A DNA stretch of 64,000 nt from Paraglaciecola algarum (lineage in GTDB: Bacteria > Pseudomonadota > Gammaproteobacteria > Enterobacterales > Alteromonadaceae), in assembly GCF_021532655.1 (NCBI RefSeq), contig NZ_JAKGAS010000013.1:1-64000 (forward strand), written 5' to 3'. Under the pieces are notes generated by a model. It was not told the origin of the DNA, made no database searches, and was given only the letters and a program-made list of their open reading frames with translations. Positions 43,858 to 52,009 of the stretch are shown in pieces. Each line of letters begins with the position of its first letter. Within the stretch, counting starts at the first letter, position 1. A program made the translations under genes and the position numbers.

Positions 43858-44729
43858 GATTTTTCTCCATAATTTTCGGTTATTGGGGTACAAATATAAC
43901 GTTTACCATTCGTTTTAGGCTCAGGTAATAATCCACCCCACAAATTGACCTGTAAAGAAGGGTACAACAACTTAGGTGCGGCTAATCCTGCATCCCGTTT
44001 ATTGCGCATAGAGATATAGTCTTGCTTTTTAGTATCTTGATTAATATGAATATTATGCGCCTTACTTTGGGCAACTGTAGTTTGTATTTGTACTTCACGG
44101 CCATCCGGTTGGTAGTCGTGACATACCCAAATGATTGTGTCATCGGTAAGCTTATGTATTTTTTCAATACTCGCCCAAAGCTTTGCTGCATCTCCACCAG
44201 GAAAATCGCACCGCGCCGTGCCACCATCAGGCATAAATAAGGTATCGCCAACAAACAGGTTATTATCGATTAAATAACTCACACTGTCGTCTGTGTGACC
44301 AGGAGTAGATAACACTTGGATTTCGCTATCTCCAAAAGTTAAAACCTCTTGGTCTTTGACTAAATGATCAAACCCGCTCGCCTCATCAGCCAAAGCTGGG
44401 TGTTTGCTAAATAAGCTACTGAAGTGTCTTTGCACTTGTAATATGCCCTCACCGATGGCAACTGGCGCTTGAGTTTGTTGTTTTAAATAGTGCGCCGCTG
44501 TTAAGTGATCAGCATGGGCATGGGTTTCCAATATCCAGACCAATTCAAGCTTATGTTTTTGAATAAACGCCAACTGCTGATCGGCAATTGTGCTAGATAC
44601 TCGCCCTGACCCCATATCTAAATCTAGCACGCTATCAATTACCACAGCATAAGTTTGTGATGAGTCAACCACCACGTAACTTGCCGTGCCAGTACCTTGG
44701 TGAAAAAACGCATTAACCGAAACCGCCAT
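43854..44729 (-). CDS. Persulfide dioxygenase (ETHE1/Blh-like metallo-beta-lactamase fold)
   Basis: 291 residues. Oxidises glutathione persulfide to sulfite with a mononuclear Fe(II). Metal ligands are seen in HAHADH (H70, H72, D74, H75), STPGHTDD and VGDTLF. ETHE1-type features include DLDMGSGRVS, TARCDFPGG and KLLYPSLQVNLW. First gene of dioxygenase-yeeE-yeeE-arsR; divergent from the TauE/SafE exporter, which could export the sulfite made. Confidence 0.9.
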   Translation of the reverse strand: MAVSVNAFFHQGTGTASYVVVDSSQTYAVVIDSVLDLDMGSGRVSSTIADQQLAFIQKHKLELVWILETHAHADHLTAAHYLKQQTQAPVAIGEGILQVQRHFSSLFSKHPALADEASGFDHLVKDQEVLTFGDSEIQVLSTPGHTDDSVSYLIDNNLFVGDTLFMPDGGTARCDFPGGDAAKLWASIEKIHKLTDDTIIWVCHDYQPDGREVQIQTTVAQSKAHNIHINQDTKKQDYISMRNKRDAGLAAPKLLYPSLQVNLWGGLLPEPKTNGKRYICTPITENYGEKS

Positions 44730-44768
44730 GTTAAATACCTCTGGAAATATAATTTAATTTAATATATC

Positions 44769-44785
44769 GTATATCGCAAATATAC
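44769..44785. promoter_or_regulatory. Palindromic operator candidate for the two-Cys ArsR repressor
   Basis: GTATAT CGCAA ATATAC is a perfect 6-bp inverted repeat in the 83-bp divergent promoter between the dioxygenase and tauE-type genes. ArsR-family operators are short A/T-rich palindromes at this kind of site. Assignment to the regulator at 42713-43009 is inferred. Confidence 0.5.
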
Positions 44786-44812
44786 AATAAACCAACGCTG
44801 GAAAGCAAGCTT

Positions 44813-45565
44813 ATGTTGTTAATGTTGATTATATCAGCCCTAGTGGTGGGTATTAGTTTGGGGTTATTAGGTGCTGGAGGCTCAATCCTCACTGTCCCCG
44901 CTCTAATACTGTTACTGGATATGGACGAAAAAACGGCCATAACCAGCTCCTTGCTGATCGTTTCTCTTATAGCATTAACAGGTGCATTAAGCGCTTTTAA
45001 ACAAAAGCTTCTAGTTAAAAAGGTATTATTGTGGTTTGCCTTATTAAGTTTACCCGCTGCATCAATCGGTGCTCAGGTGGGCGCTTGGTTACCCAATGGC
45101 CTACAAACAATCATTTTGGCAAGTATCATGTTATTCGCAGCCAAAAAGCTATTCCACCCTTCTAGTATTCAAGGGGCAAAAATACTCAGTGTTAAACAGT
45201 TAGTTGTAGCGGCCTCAATCACAGGATTTATTACTGGACTGGTTGGCGTGGGTGGCGGTTTTTTAATTGTGCCAGCTTTAGTACTTTACGCTGGGCTGAC
45301 TATGCAACAAGCCACTGCCAATAGTTTAGTGTTAATCGCATTAAATGGCGCGGTCGCATTTTTCAGTCTGCGTGTTTCAGGTAATGCCTTGGATCTAGAT
45401 TGGATGGTTATTTTAATCATGGCTGGTGTGGGTGCTCTGGCAGTATTGTTAGGTCAAAAAATATCTCACTTTCTTGACCAAACGATACTCAAACGTTCAT
45501 TTTCAATTCTTTTACTCTTGGTTGCCCTTAGTCTAATGACCCAATCAATTAATACATTTATTTAG
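44813..45565 (+). CDS. TauE/SafE family sulfite exporter
   Basis: 250 residues with eight predicted helices in two halves, each starting with the family motif (LGLLGAGGSILTVPALI; TGLVGVGGGFLIVPALV). Exports sulfite or organosulfonates. Divergent from the dioxygenase operon and 9 bp before the rhodanese gene. In bigR-type clusters an exporter of this family removes sulfite. Confidence 0.9.
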   Translation: MLLMLIISALVVGISLGLLGAGGSILTVPALILLLDMDEKTAITSSLLIVSLIALTGALSAFKQKLLVKKVLLWFALLSLPAASIGAQVGAWLPNGLQTIILASIMLFAAKKLFHPSSIQGAKILSVKQLVVAASITGFITGLVGVGGGFLIVPALVLYAGLTMQQATANSLVLIALNGAVAFFSLRVSGNALDLDWMVILIMAGVGALAVLLGQKISHFLDQTILKRSFSILLLLVALSLMTQSINTFI

Positions 45566-45574
45566 GAGAGCACT

Positions 45575-45958
45575 ATGTTGTCATATCCAGCATATGTAAA
45601 ATCTGTTCAACAGCAAATCAACGAAATTGATATTGATACATTTAATCAAACGCCTAATAACTACTCTTTGTTGATTGATGTAAGAGAAACCGAAGAAGTT
45701 GCAGCAGGCAAAATAGCCAATGCCGTACATATTCCTAGAGGTTTATTAGAAGCTAAAATAACGGGCTTATCACCAAACAAAGATCCAATCGCTGCGCAAA
45801 AATGGTTACAAGCGCAATCCATAGCCCTGTATTGCAGAACCGGAGGCCGATCAGCCTTAGCGGCTAAGTCTCTGATGGATATGGGCTTGACTAATGTTGT
45901 GTCAATCCAAGGTGGTACCACAGATTGGCTAGAAAAAGGCTTAACTTTAGAGAGTTAA
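45575..45958 (+). CDS. Rhodanese domain sulfurtransferase
   Basis: 127 residues, a single rhodanese domain with catalytic C87 in ALYCRTGGRS and the usual LIDVRETEE start. Moves sulfane sulfur between thiosulfate, glutathione persulfide and protein thiols. The pairing with persulfide dioxygenase and TauE is typical of sulfide-detoxifying operons. AGGAGAG precedes the ATG. Confidence 0.92.
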   Translation: MLSYPAYVKSVQQQINEIDIDTFNQTPNNYSLLIDVRETEEVAAGKIANAVHIPRGLLEAKITGLSPNKDPIAAQKWLQAQSIALYCRTGGRSALAAKSLMDMGLTNVVSIQGGTTDWLEKGLTLES

Positions 45959-46032
45959 GCCTTTCAAAATCATTAAAATCCAGCACGTAATTCAATAAGC
46001 CAGATGTAAAAATAAGCACTTTTGCTAATTAA

Positions 46033-46295
46033 TACCATTCCGTCTTAATATGTAGTCACTCAGCGAGAGTTTAAAAGGGCTTAAACAAGGCGCATGATTG
46101 AAGGAATAGTGGTGCTATTTCAAAGTCATGGAACGCAGTGTAAGCTCTTTTAAAACTCGCCTGCAAGGAGTGCCCCAGCGGGTTTTGCTTTTTGTTCTCA
46201 CTATTTGAAAGGGATCAACCATTACTGCATAGCGACGCCTCAATCAAAAACCGCTGGATGCACTCTGAGTGTTCACATATCAAGGTGGATTGGTA
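46033..46295. repeat. MITE-like element, copy 2 (263 bp)
   Basis: The same length as copy 1. Terminal inverted repeats of about 32 bp match at 25 positions (ATACCATTCCGTCTTAATAT and, reversed from the right, ATACCAATCCACCTTGATAT, both running to CACTCAG). TAA flanks both ends. The left half forms a 98-base imperfect hairpin (46063-46160). Near the right end CCAGCGG...TTTTG is repeated inverted. The element runs up to the polysaccharide deacetylase gene, whose frame is open into it. Together with the flanks it accounts for the 386-bp gap after the rhodanese gene. Confidence 0.78.
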
Positions 46296-46344
46296 TAACT
46301 ATTTGCGGCACACTAAGCATAATGTTTCTCAATTAAGAAAGAAG

Positions 46345-47133
46345 ATGCTCCGCTCAATTCACGCTTCAACACTTTTTTTACTTATGGCATTAGTTGTTTT
46401 TGCTAGCATAACTAGCCCTGCACTTGCTAAAAATACATGGCCTACTGGTAACAAAGTGGCCATTAGTTTGTCTTATGACGATGCCCTTGATAGTCAATTA
46501 GACAACGCCCTGCCCGCTCTAAATAAACGGGGATTGAAAGCCTCATTTTATGTGGTGCCTTTATCTCAAGCCTTTAAAAATAGAATCGAAGAGTGGAAAC
46601 AGCTGGCTAGACAAGGCCATGAATTAGGCAACCATACTTTATTTCATGCTTGTGACCGTTCAAAGCCAGGGCGTGATTGGGTTGATCCCTTCAATGCCTT
46701 AGACGATAAAACCGTTAACGATATGGTCAACGAAGTCACAGTTGCCAATACTTTGTTAACCGCGGTAGATGGACAACAGATACATACACTTACCCCACCT
46801 TGTTTTGATCAGAAAGCTAAAGATGGTAATTATGTGACCGCCGTCAAAAATCAGTTTTTGGCGATTAAAGGTTTGGAAGGTGATGATTTTTCAAGCTTAA
46901 TTGCACCTAGTAATATTAGTGCAGCTCAAATCATTGAGTTCATAGAAAAGCAACCAAAAAATATCAAATTAGTGAATATATTATTTCATGGTATTGGTGG
47001 GGATCATCTTGTTACTTCAAGCTCAGAACATGCTAAATTTTTAGATTACTTACAGCTTAATGAACACAAGTATTGGGTAGATACCTATCGAAATATTATG
47101 CTGGCAAAAATGACACAACAAAATAAAAACTAA
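46345..47133 (+). CDS. Exported polysaccharide deacetylase (NodB homology domain)
   Basis: 262 residues from the chosen ATG, which begins a signal peptide (MLRSIHASTLFLLMALVVFA, cleavage near PALAK). The frame is open for 51 more codons, but that part lies in the repeat element and is not family sequence. The NodB domain shows the metal-binding Asp pair in SLSYDDALD and the GHELGNHTLFHA His motif. A variable C-terminal region contains NILFHGIGGDHLVTSS. Probably removes acetyl groups from a cell-wall or environmental polysaccharide. The aldo/keto reductase gene follows after 14 bp. Confidence 0.85.
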   Translation: MLRSIHASTLFLLMALVVFASITSPALAKNTWPTGNKVAISLSYDDALDSQLDNALPALNKRGLKASFYVVPLSQAFKNRIEEWKQLARQGHELGNHTLFHACDRSKPGRDWVDPFNALDDKTVNDMVNEVTVANTLLTAVDGQQIHTLTPPCFDQKAKDGNYVTAVKNQFLAIKGLEGDDFSSLIAPSNISAAQIIEFIEKQPKNIKLVNILFHGIGGDHLVTSSSEHAKFLDYLQLNEHKYWVDTYRNIMLAKMTQQNKN

Positions 47134-47147
47134 AATAGGAATACACA

Positions 47148-48134
47148 ATGAATTTACGCACTTTAGGTAAAACAGGTTTTAAGGTATCTGAAATAGGATT
47201 AGGTTGTTGGCAACTAGGTGGTGACTTTGGGCCTGTTAGTGATGACCAAGCCCAACAAATATTGTCACAAGCACACGAAAACCAAATTAATTTTTGGGAT
47301 ACCGCAGATGTATATGGAGCAGGTAGAAGTGAGCAGATTATTGCTAAATGGCGAAAGCAACATTCTGATGCAAAAAATTTAGTAGTCGCCACTAAAGTAG
47401 GCCGCACAGGCGAATTATTTCCAGATAAATACACAAAAGAGTCGGTTAAATCTGCGATTCAAACCAATGCAAAAAGTTTAGATGTAGATTGTATTGATTT
47501 GATCCAGCTGCATTGCATTCCACCTGAAGTATTAAAAGACGGTGAAATTTTCACTTGGCTACAAGACTTCAAAAAACAAGGGTTAATTAAACATTATGGC
47601 GCCAGCGTAGAAACCATTGAAGAAGGTTTGTTATGTATGCAAGATCCTGAATTAGCCAGTTTACAAATCATCTTTAACATTTTTAGACAAGATGCCATCA
47701 GTGAACTCCTTCCTAAAGCCGCAGAAAATAATGTAGGGGTGATTGTCAGGCTGCCATTGGCTAGTGGTTTGTTGTCTGGCAAATATAAAGTCGATCAAAA
47801 ATTTGATGACACCGACCATAGAAACTACAACAAAGATGGTGCAGCCTTTAGCGTAGGAGAAACCTTTTCAGGTATTCCTATGAACAAGGGAATCGAATTA
47901 GTAAAAGAACTTGAAGGTTTTTTACCTAAAAATATAACCATGGCTCAATTAGCACTACGCTGGATATTAGACCAGCCCGCTATCAGTTCGGTTATTGCTG
48001 GTGTGAGTAAACCAACACAAATAGCTTTAAATACAAGTGCATCAAATTTAGCACCATTACCGACCGAGTTGCATGAACAACTTAAAACCTTTTATTTTGA
48101 AGCTGTTAAACAAAATGTAAGAGGTAATATTTAA
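47148..48134 (+). CDS. Aldo/keto reductase
   Basis: 328-residue NADPH-dependent carbonyl reductase. Catalytic tetrad visible: Asp and Tyr in WDTADVYGAGRSE, Lys in VVATKVGRT, His in LIQLHCIPP. The C-terminal cofactor segment (ISSVIAGVSKPTQIALNTSA) is complete. Substrate unknown. Likely co-transcribed with the deacetylase gene. Confidence 0.92.
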   Translation: MNLRTLGKTGFKVSEIGLGCWQLGGDFGPVSDDQAQQILSQAHENQINFWDTADVYGAGRSEQIIAKWRKQHSDAKNLVVATKVGRTGELFPDKYTKESVKSAIQTNAKSLDVDCIDLIQLHCIPPEVLKDGEIFTWLQDFKKQGLIKHYGASVETIEEGLLCMQDPELASLQIIFNIFRQDAISELLPKAAENNVGVIVRLPLASGLLSGKYKVDQKFDDTDHRNYNKDGAAFSVGETFSGIPMNKGIELVKELEGFLPKNITMAQLALRWILDQPAISSVIAGVSKPTQIALNTSASNLAPLPTELHEQLKTFYFEAVKQNVRGNI

Positions 48135-48143
48135 CCTGAGTCT

Positions 48144-48174
48144 GCGTAACAGTATTTACTGTTACGCTCTTTTT
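48144..48174 (+). terminator. Terminator after the aldo/keto reductase gene
   Basis: Perfect 11-bp arms GCGTAACAGTA and TACTGTTACGC around TT, then TCTTTTTCC. Confidence 0.85.
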
Positions 48175-48325
48175 CCATTCAAGAAACCAGTTCATAAACA
48201 TATCTAATTAGAGATCATCTTTTCAACTGCATGTATTGCAGATGAATGATATTAAACTAATGGCTACTATATTTATCACCAAATGTGATTACAATCCGCC
48301 CCTTAATCTCTAATAAGGATATCCA

Positions 48326-48865
48326 ATGAAAATCTCTCACCTAATTTTATTATTAACTACATTAACTTTCTCAAACATAAGTATTGCCAACGACATCGTA
48401 AATTCGGCTAAAGATATGTTTGGAAAAAGCAATAGCAAAACTAACAGCTTAAACGTTACTGACATGGTTGGCTCAGTGGCTGACTCTTTAGGCATGACAA
48501 AATCACAAGCCACAGGCAGCTTAGGTTCTATTTTTGAATATGCTAAAAACAACATCAGCAAAGAACAAGTATCTGCGTTAACAAAGTCGCTACCAGGTCT
48601 TGACTCATTATTAAGTGCAGTACCCGCCATTAGTGGTACAGATGGTGATAATAAAAATAATTTAGGTGGATTATTAGGAAAAGCAGCCCAATACAGTGAT
48701 TCATTAAACTCAGTAGCCAACTTACAAAAACAATTCGAATCACATGGCCTAGACGCTGACATGATAAACAAAGTGATCCAGAGTGTTTATAACTACTTAA
48801 ATACCGAACAAGGCCAACAAGTTAAAAGCTTATTGGAAAAAGGGTTAAGCTCCCTTAAACTTTAG
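48326..48865 (+). CDS. DUF2780 family exported protein
   Basis: 179 residues with a signal peptide (cleavage near ISIAND). The mature part matches DUF2780 (VcgC/VcgE type): LGMTKSQATGSLGSIFEYAKNNISKEQ, LPGLDSLLSAVP and a C-terminal amphipathic region. No catalytic motif and the function is unknown. Free-standing between terminators. Confidence 0.82.
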   Translation: MKISHLILLLTTLTFSNISIANDIVNSAKDMFGKSNSKTNSLNVTDMVGSVADSLGMTKSQATGSLGSIFEYAKNNISKEQVSALTKSLPGLDSLLSAVPAISGTDGDNKNNLGGLLGKAAQYSDSLNSVANLQKQFESHGLDADMINKVIQSVYNYLNTEQGQQVKSLLEKGLSSLKL

Positions 48866-48993
48866 TGTTATACCAATTGCAGTAAATAATTGTTGGGATA
48901 TTCACACTTATTAAGTATCCATTAAGTCGACAATAACCGACTGTAAAAAATTAAGTTTACTCAGATTTAACAACTGTTATTAAACAAGGAAAA

Positions 48994-49830
48994 ATGATGG
49001 AACCACTCAACGAACAAATGCAAATTTTATATGATAAAGCACTGGTGATGGGCGCGGAATATGGCGCACAGCTCATATCTGCTTTACTGGTACTCATTAT
49101 CGGCTTATGGATAATTGGAAAAATCAGTGACGGCGTAAGAACCTATACAGTAAAAGGTTTGCCCGACGAAACTTTAGCTAAGTTTTTAACCAATATTTTC
49201 GAAGTCACCTTAAAAGTTATCTTAGTCATCAGTGTTGCTTCTATGGTGGGCATTCAAACCACCTCTTTTGTGGCCATAATTGGTGCCGCTGGTTTAGCCG
49301 TTGGTTTAGCATTACAAGGCAGTTTGTCGAACTTTGCCGGTGGAGTAATGTTACTGATTTTTCGCCCCATTAGAGTCGGTGACTATGTGGGCGCACAAGG
49401 CATGGAAGGTACGGTCACAGATATCGGTATTTTTGTCACCACTTTCGAAACCTTCGACAAACGTATTTTAATTGTGCCAAATGGGCCCCTAGCCAATGGC
49501 AATATCACCAATTATACCAAGAGTGAAGTGCGTGCAGTTGAAGTGTCAATTGGTATTTCTTACTCAGATGACATTGCCAAAGGCAAAGCTGCAATGGAAG
49601 ATGTACTTAAAAATGATGCTCGTGTATTACAAGACGAAGGCAATGTAGTCGCAGTGGTCGACTTGGGTAATAGTTCGGTAGACTTTCTAGTTCGAGCCTT
49701 CGTGAAAACCGATGATTATTGGTCGATGTTTTTTGATATTCGACCGGCCTTAAAATCAGCTATCGAAGCACAAGGTTTAACCATACCTTTCCCACAAAGA
49801 GATGTGCATATATTTCAAGAAAACAACTAA
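48994..49830 (+). CDS. mscS: Small-conductance mechanosensitive channel (MscS family)
   Basis: 278 residues, the size of E. coli MscS. Three N-terminal helices; the pore helix is glycine/alanine patterned (AIIGAAGLAVGLALQGSLSNFAGG), then the cytoplasmic beta domain (RVGDYVGAQGMEGTVTDIGIF, VPNGPLANGNITNYT). Opens under membrane tension on osmotic downshift. Strong terminator follows. Confidence 0.93.
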   Translation: MMEPLNEQMQILYDKALVMGAEYGAQLISALLVLIIGLWIIGKISDGVRTYTVKGLPDETLAKFLTNIFEVTLKVILVISVASMVGIQTTSFVAIIGAAGLAVGLALQGSLSNFAGGVMLLIFRPIRVGDYVGAQGMEGTVTDIGIFVTTFETFDKRILIVPNGPLANGNITNYTKSEVRAVEVSIGISYSDDIAKGKAAMEDVLKNDARVLQDEGNVVAVVDLGNSSVDFLVRAFVKTDDYWSMFFDIRPALKSAIEAQGLTIPFPQRDVHIFQENN

Positions 49831-49855
49831 ATTAATACATTAAGATAATTTGTTT

Positions 49856-49883
49856 AAAAAATGCTCCTTTAGGAGCATTTTTT
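49856..49883 (+). terminator. Terminator of mscS
   Basis: Perfect 13-bp arms AAAAAATGCTCCT and AGGAGCATTTTTT around TT. Confidence 0.88.
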
Positions 49884-49978
49884 ATAATAAATTTAAGCTC
49901 ATTGTAAACCAAGAACTTACATAGAACGTATCGAGTCCAATATTGTAAATTTGATTCACTAACTTACGAGAATAAAAA

Positions 49979-50845
49979 ATGAAAAAAAATACTCTTATAT
50001 TAGCGTTGACTGCTCTAGGGTTAATTTCAGTTGCCGAAGCGGGTCATCACAAAAATAGTAGTCACTCACACGTCGCCGATAAGGTGATTGCAGAGCAAAA
50101 TGCAAATTTAGTCAGTAATACCAAAGGCAAAGGTTTTGGGCCTCAATCACCAAGAAATATTGATTCAACCGCTGGAACCAATGAGGTTTTATTCGGCACC
50201 GCACCAAGTTCTAAAAATATGAATTTGTGTAATATACATTTTCACAAAAATGCTGAACATGCTGGCGGTGAATTTTCAAAATATGCAGGTAATGGGGACG
50301 GAAAGGGTTTTCAAACCGGCTACGTATATTCAGGTACATTAACTGCTACAGAAAAAATGCCCGTTAAAAGCAAAGTATGTCCAAGTAAACATGGCGCTCT
50401 ACAGTCAGGTGATACGATTGAATTACATTATGTGCATTCAACAGCCCAAGTCTCCCCAGGTGTTACCTTAGGAGCTTGTCTAAGTGACTCAATCAAAAAC
50501 CCACAATTAAGGGTAGAAACACAAGTCTACGTTTTAGTTAACGACAGAAATGCGCTAGATTTCGCAGATTTAACGGCTAATGGTGAAAAGAATGGCTATC
50601 AGCAAGCGCTTAATATTCCAACCAATACTGGCAGACCTGTATTGTATGCAGGCTCAACTACTGGACCTAGCTATAATGAAACGGGCTCACCATTTCAAGT
50701 CACTTGGAGCGTGCGCCCGAAAATCGCTAAGGTAAATATAGAAACCGTTGGAAAATGGTGCGAAAGCAATATTTATAATGAAGACCATGCACATGGTGTG
50801 AGGAATCTTGTTACAATCCCAGCACTTTTGTCAGAAATTAATTAG
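49979..50845 (+). CDS. Delta-class carbonic anhydrase-like exported protein
   Basis: 288 residues with a signal peptide (cleavage near AEAGHHK). The central motif MNLCNIHFHKNAEHAGGEF, with clustered His and Glu, matches the zinc site of bacterial proteins called delta-class carbonic anhydrases, related to the diatom enzyme. Further conserved parts are SGDTIELHYVHSTAQ, and Cys pairs that may form disulfides in the periplasm. It would hydrate CO2 outside the cytoplasm. The glutathione-peroxidase-like gene starts seven bp after its stop. The family call rests on the motif alone. Confidence 0.72.
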   Translation: MKKNTLILALTALGLISVAEAGHHKNSSHSHVADKVIAEQNANLVSNTKGKGFGPQSPRNIDSTAGTNEVLFGTAPSSKNMNLCNIHFHKNAEHAGGEFSKYAGNGDGKGFQTGYVYSGTLTATEKMPVKSKVCPSKHGALQSGDTIELHYVHSTAQVSPGVTLGACLSDSIKNPQLRVETQVYVLVNDRNALDFADLTANGEKNGYQQALNIPTNTGRPVLYAGSTTGPSYNETGSPFQVTWSVRPKIAKVNIETVGKWCESNIYNEDHAHGVRNLVTIPALLSEIN

Positions 50846-50852
50846 GCTAAAT

Positions 50853-51407
50853 ATGAAATCATTAATTAAGCAAGTCACACTTCTAAGTCTATTAACAGTT
50901 TTCTCTGGGCTAGCTAATGCAAATAGTTGCCCCGACCTGTTAAGCTTTAATAAACGAAAACTTAACTCACAAGACGTAGTGAACATGTGTGATGCCTATA
51001 AAGGTAAAACCGTTTTGTTTGTGAATACTGCCAGTTACTGTGGCTTTACTAAACAATTCACCGGACTAGAAGCCTTGTATCAAAAATATAAAGATGATGG
51101 CTTAGTGGTATTAGGCTTTCCGTCTCACGATTTTAATCAAGAAGATGACAGTGAAGTAAAAACCGGAGAAATATGCGAATTAACATACGGGGTTAAATTC
51201 CCTATGTTTGAACCTATCGCGGTTCGAGGTGATGATGTTGATCCCTTGTACAGAATGTTAGCTAAAAAATCAGGTACTACACCTAAGTGGAATTTTTACA
51301 AATACTTAGTCGATAAAAACGGCAAGGTTGTTGATTCATATGCATCGACAACTAAACCAGATGATGAAGACTTAGTGGCCGATATAGAAAAATCACTAGC
51401 TTTGTAA
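50853..51407 (+). CDS. Exported glutathione peroxidase-like protein
   Basis: About 184 residues from the chosen ATG, which begins a signal peptide (MKSLIKQVTLLSLLTVFSG, cleavage near NANS). The GPx fold shows the catalytic Cys in NTASYCGFTKQ, a second motif LGFPSHDFNQED (the usual CNQFGxQE is altered) and PKWNFYKYLVD with the Trp-Asn. Probably a periplasmic thiol peroxidase using thioredoxin-like donors. The frame is open 15 codons upstream, overlapping the carbonic anhydrase gene; ATG at 50853 is preferred. Paired with the carbonic anhydrase gene. Confidence 0.85.
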   Translation: MKSLIKQVTLLSLLTVFSGLANANSCPDLLSFNKRKLNSQDVVNMCDAYKGKTVLFVNTASYCGFTKQFTGLEALYQKYKDDGLVVLGFPSHDFNQEDDSEVKTGEICELTYGVKFPMFEPIAVRGDDVDPLYRMLAKKSGTTPKWNFYKYLVDKNGKVVDSYASTTKPDDEDLVADIEKSLAL

Positions 51408-51417
51408 TTTGCAACGT

Positions 51418-51720
51418 TTAGCTTATGCGCTGCGTGTACTTTATACGCTGCGCTTATTAAGCATCGCTTCGCGACAAGGCATTCACTGCGTTCATCGCAA
51501 TCCATTGCGGGTTTTCTAGCCTCTTCCCTGAGGCTCGATTTACTTTTTACCAACAGCAGCAAAAAGTAAACAAAAATTGCCGCGCTTCTAACAAATCCCT
51601 TATCCATAAAATCATTGTCTTTGATGTCAGACCGGCAATAAGCCGCTCCCAGCTATAAAAGATTGCCTTGCCCAGACGTCCATGTCTAGACATCTGACAA
51701 GCCAATAATTTTACGGGGAA
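51418..51720. repeat. Non-coding region with dispersed-repeat character
   Basis: The 602-bp gap between the GPx and MipA genes holds no convincing gene. In 51418-51720 the base composition is richer in GC than the neighbours. There is a TTTACTTTTT / AAAAAGTAAA hairpin (about 51539-51569) and short inverted strings around gcgctgcg and cgcttcgcgac. A minus-strand frame reads REEARKPAMDCDERSEC, a string I associate with spurious ORFs in repeated non-coding DNA of related bacteria. Read as a repeat remnant, with low certainty. The rest, 51721-52009, shows one hairpin (AACCG.CTGTT / AACAG.CGGTT, 51761-51788) and the promoter of the MipA gene. Confidence 0.4.
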
Positions 51721-52009
51721 TTTGTAGTCGCGATAAAATCAAAAGCATCGGCGGCGCCGGAACCGTCTGTTATAAACAAACAGCGGTTAATAATATCTTC
51801 TACTAATGGCAAGAATTCCGAAAATTCTGGTCTAAGAAATCATTTCAATGATAGTCGTCTAAGTGCCAAAAGCGGAAGATAAATTGAATCTGTGATTGTT
51901 GCTTACCCTAAGTTATAACCATATCCCTCAGAATATATGAACCTTTTATTAACCTCATTCGTATAATACAGTCAATAAGTATATTTTTTCGCTAATTCAA
52001 GGTAACTCC

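Noticed and set aside
43637..43870. Extra frames inside the YeeE/YedE gene on both strands
   Set aside because: Lie fully within a well-supported gene and lack any recognisable family.
48337..48771. Minus-strand 144-codon frame opposite the DUF2780 gene
   Set aside because: A shadow of a gene with signal peptide and family match; no ribosome site or domain of its own.
48866..48905. ATACCAATTGCAGTAAATAATTG resembles one end of the 263-bp element (quoted in part as ATACCAATTG)
   Set aside because: Only one end is present; no partner end, TAA pair or internal block could be found nearby. At most an old remnant.
51296..51607. Minus-strand 103-codon frame across the GPx end and the gap
   Set aside because: Overlaps the peroxidase C-terminus and reads repeat-type sequence; treated as spurious.
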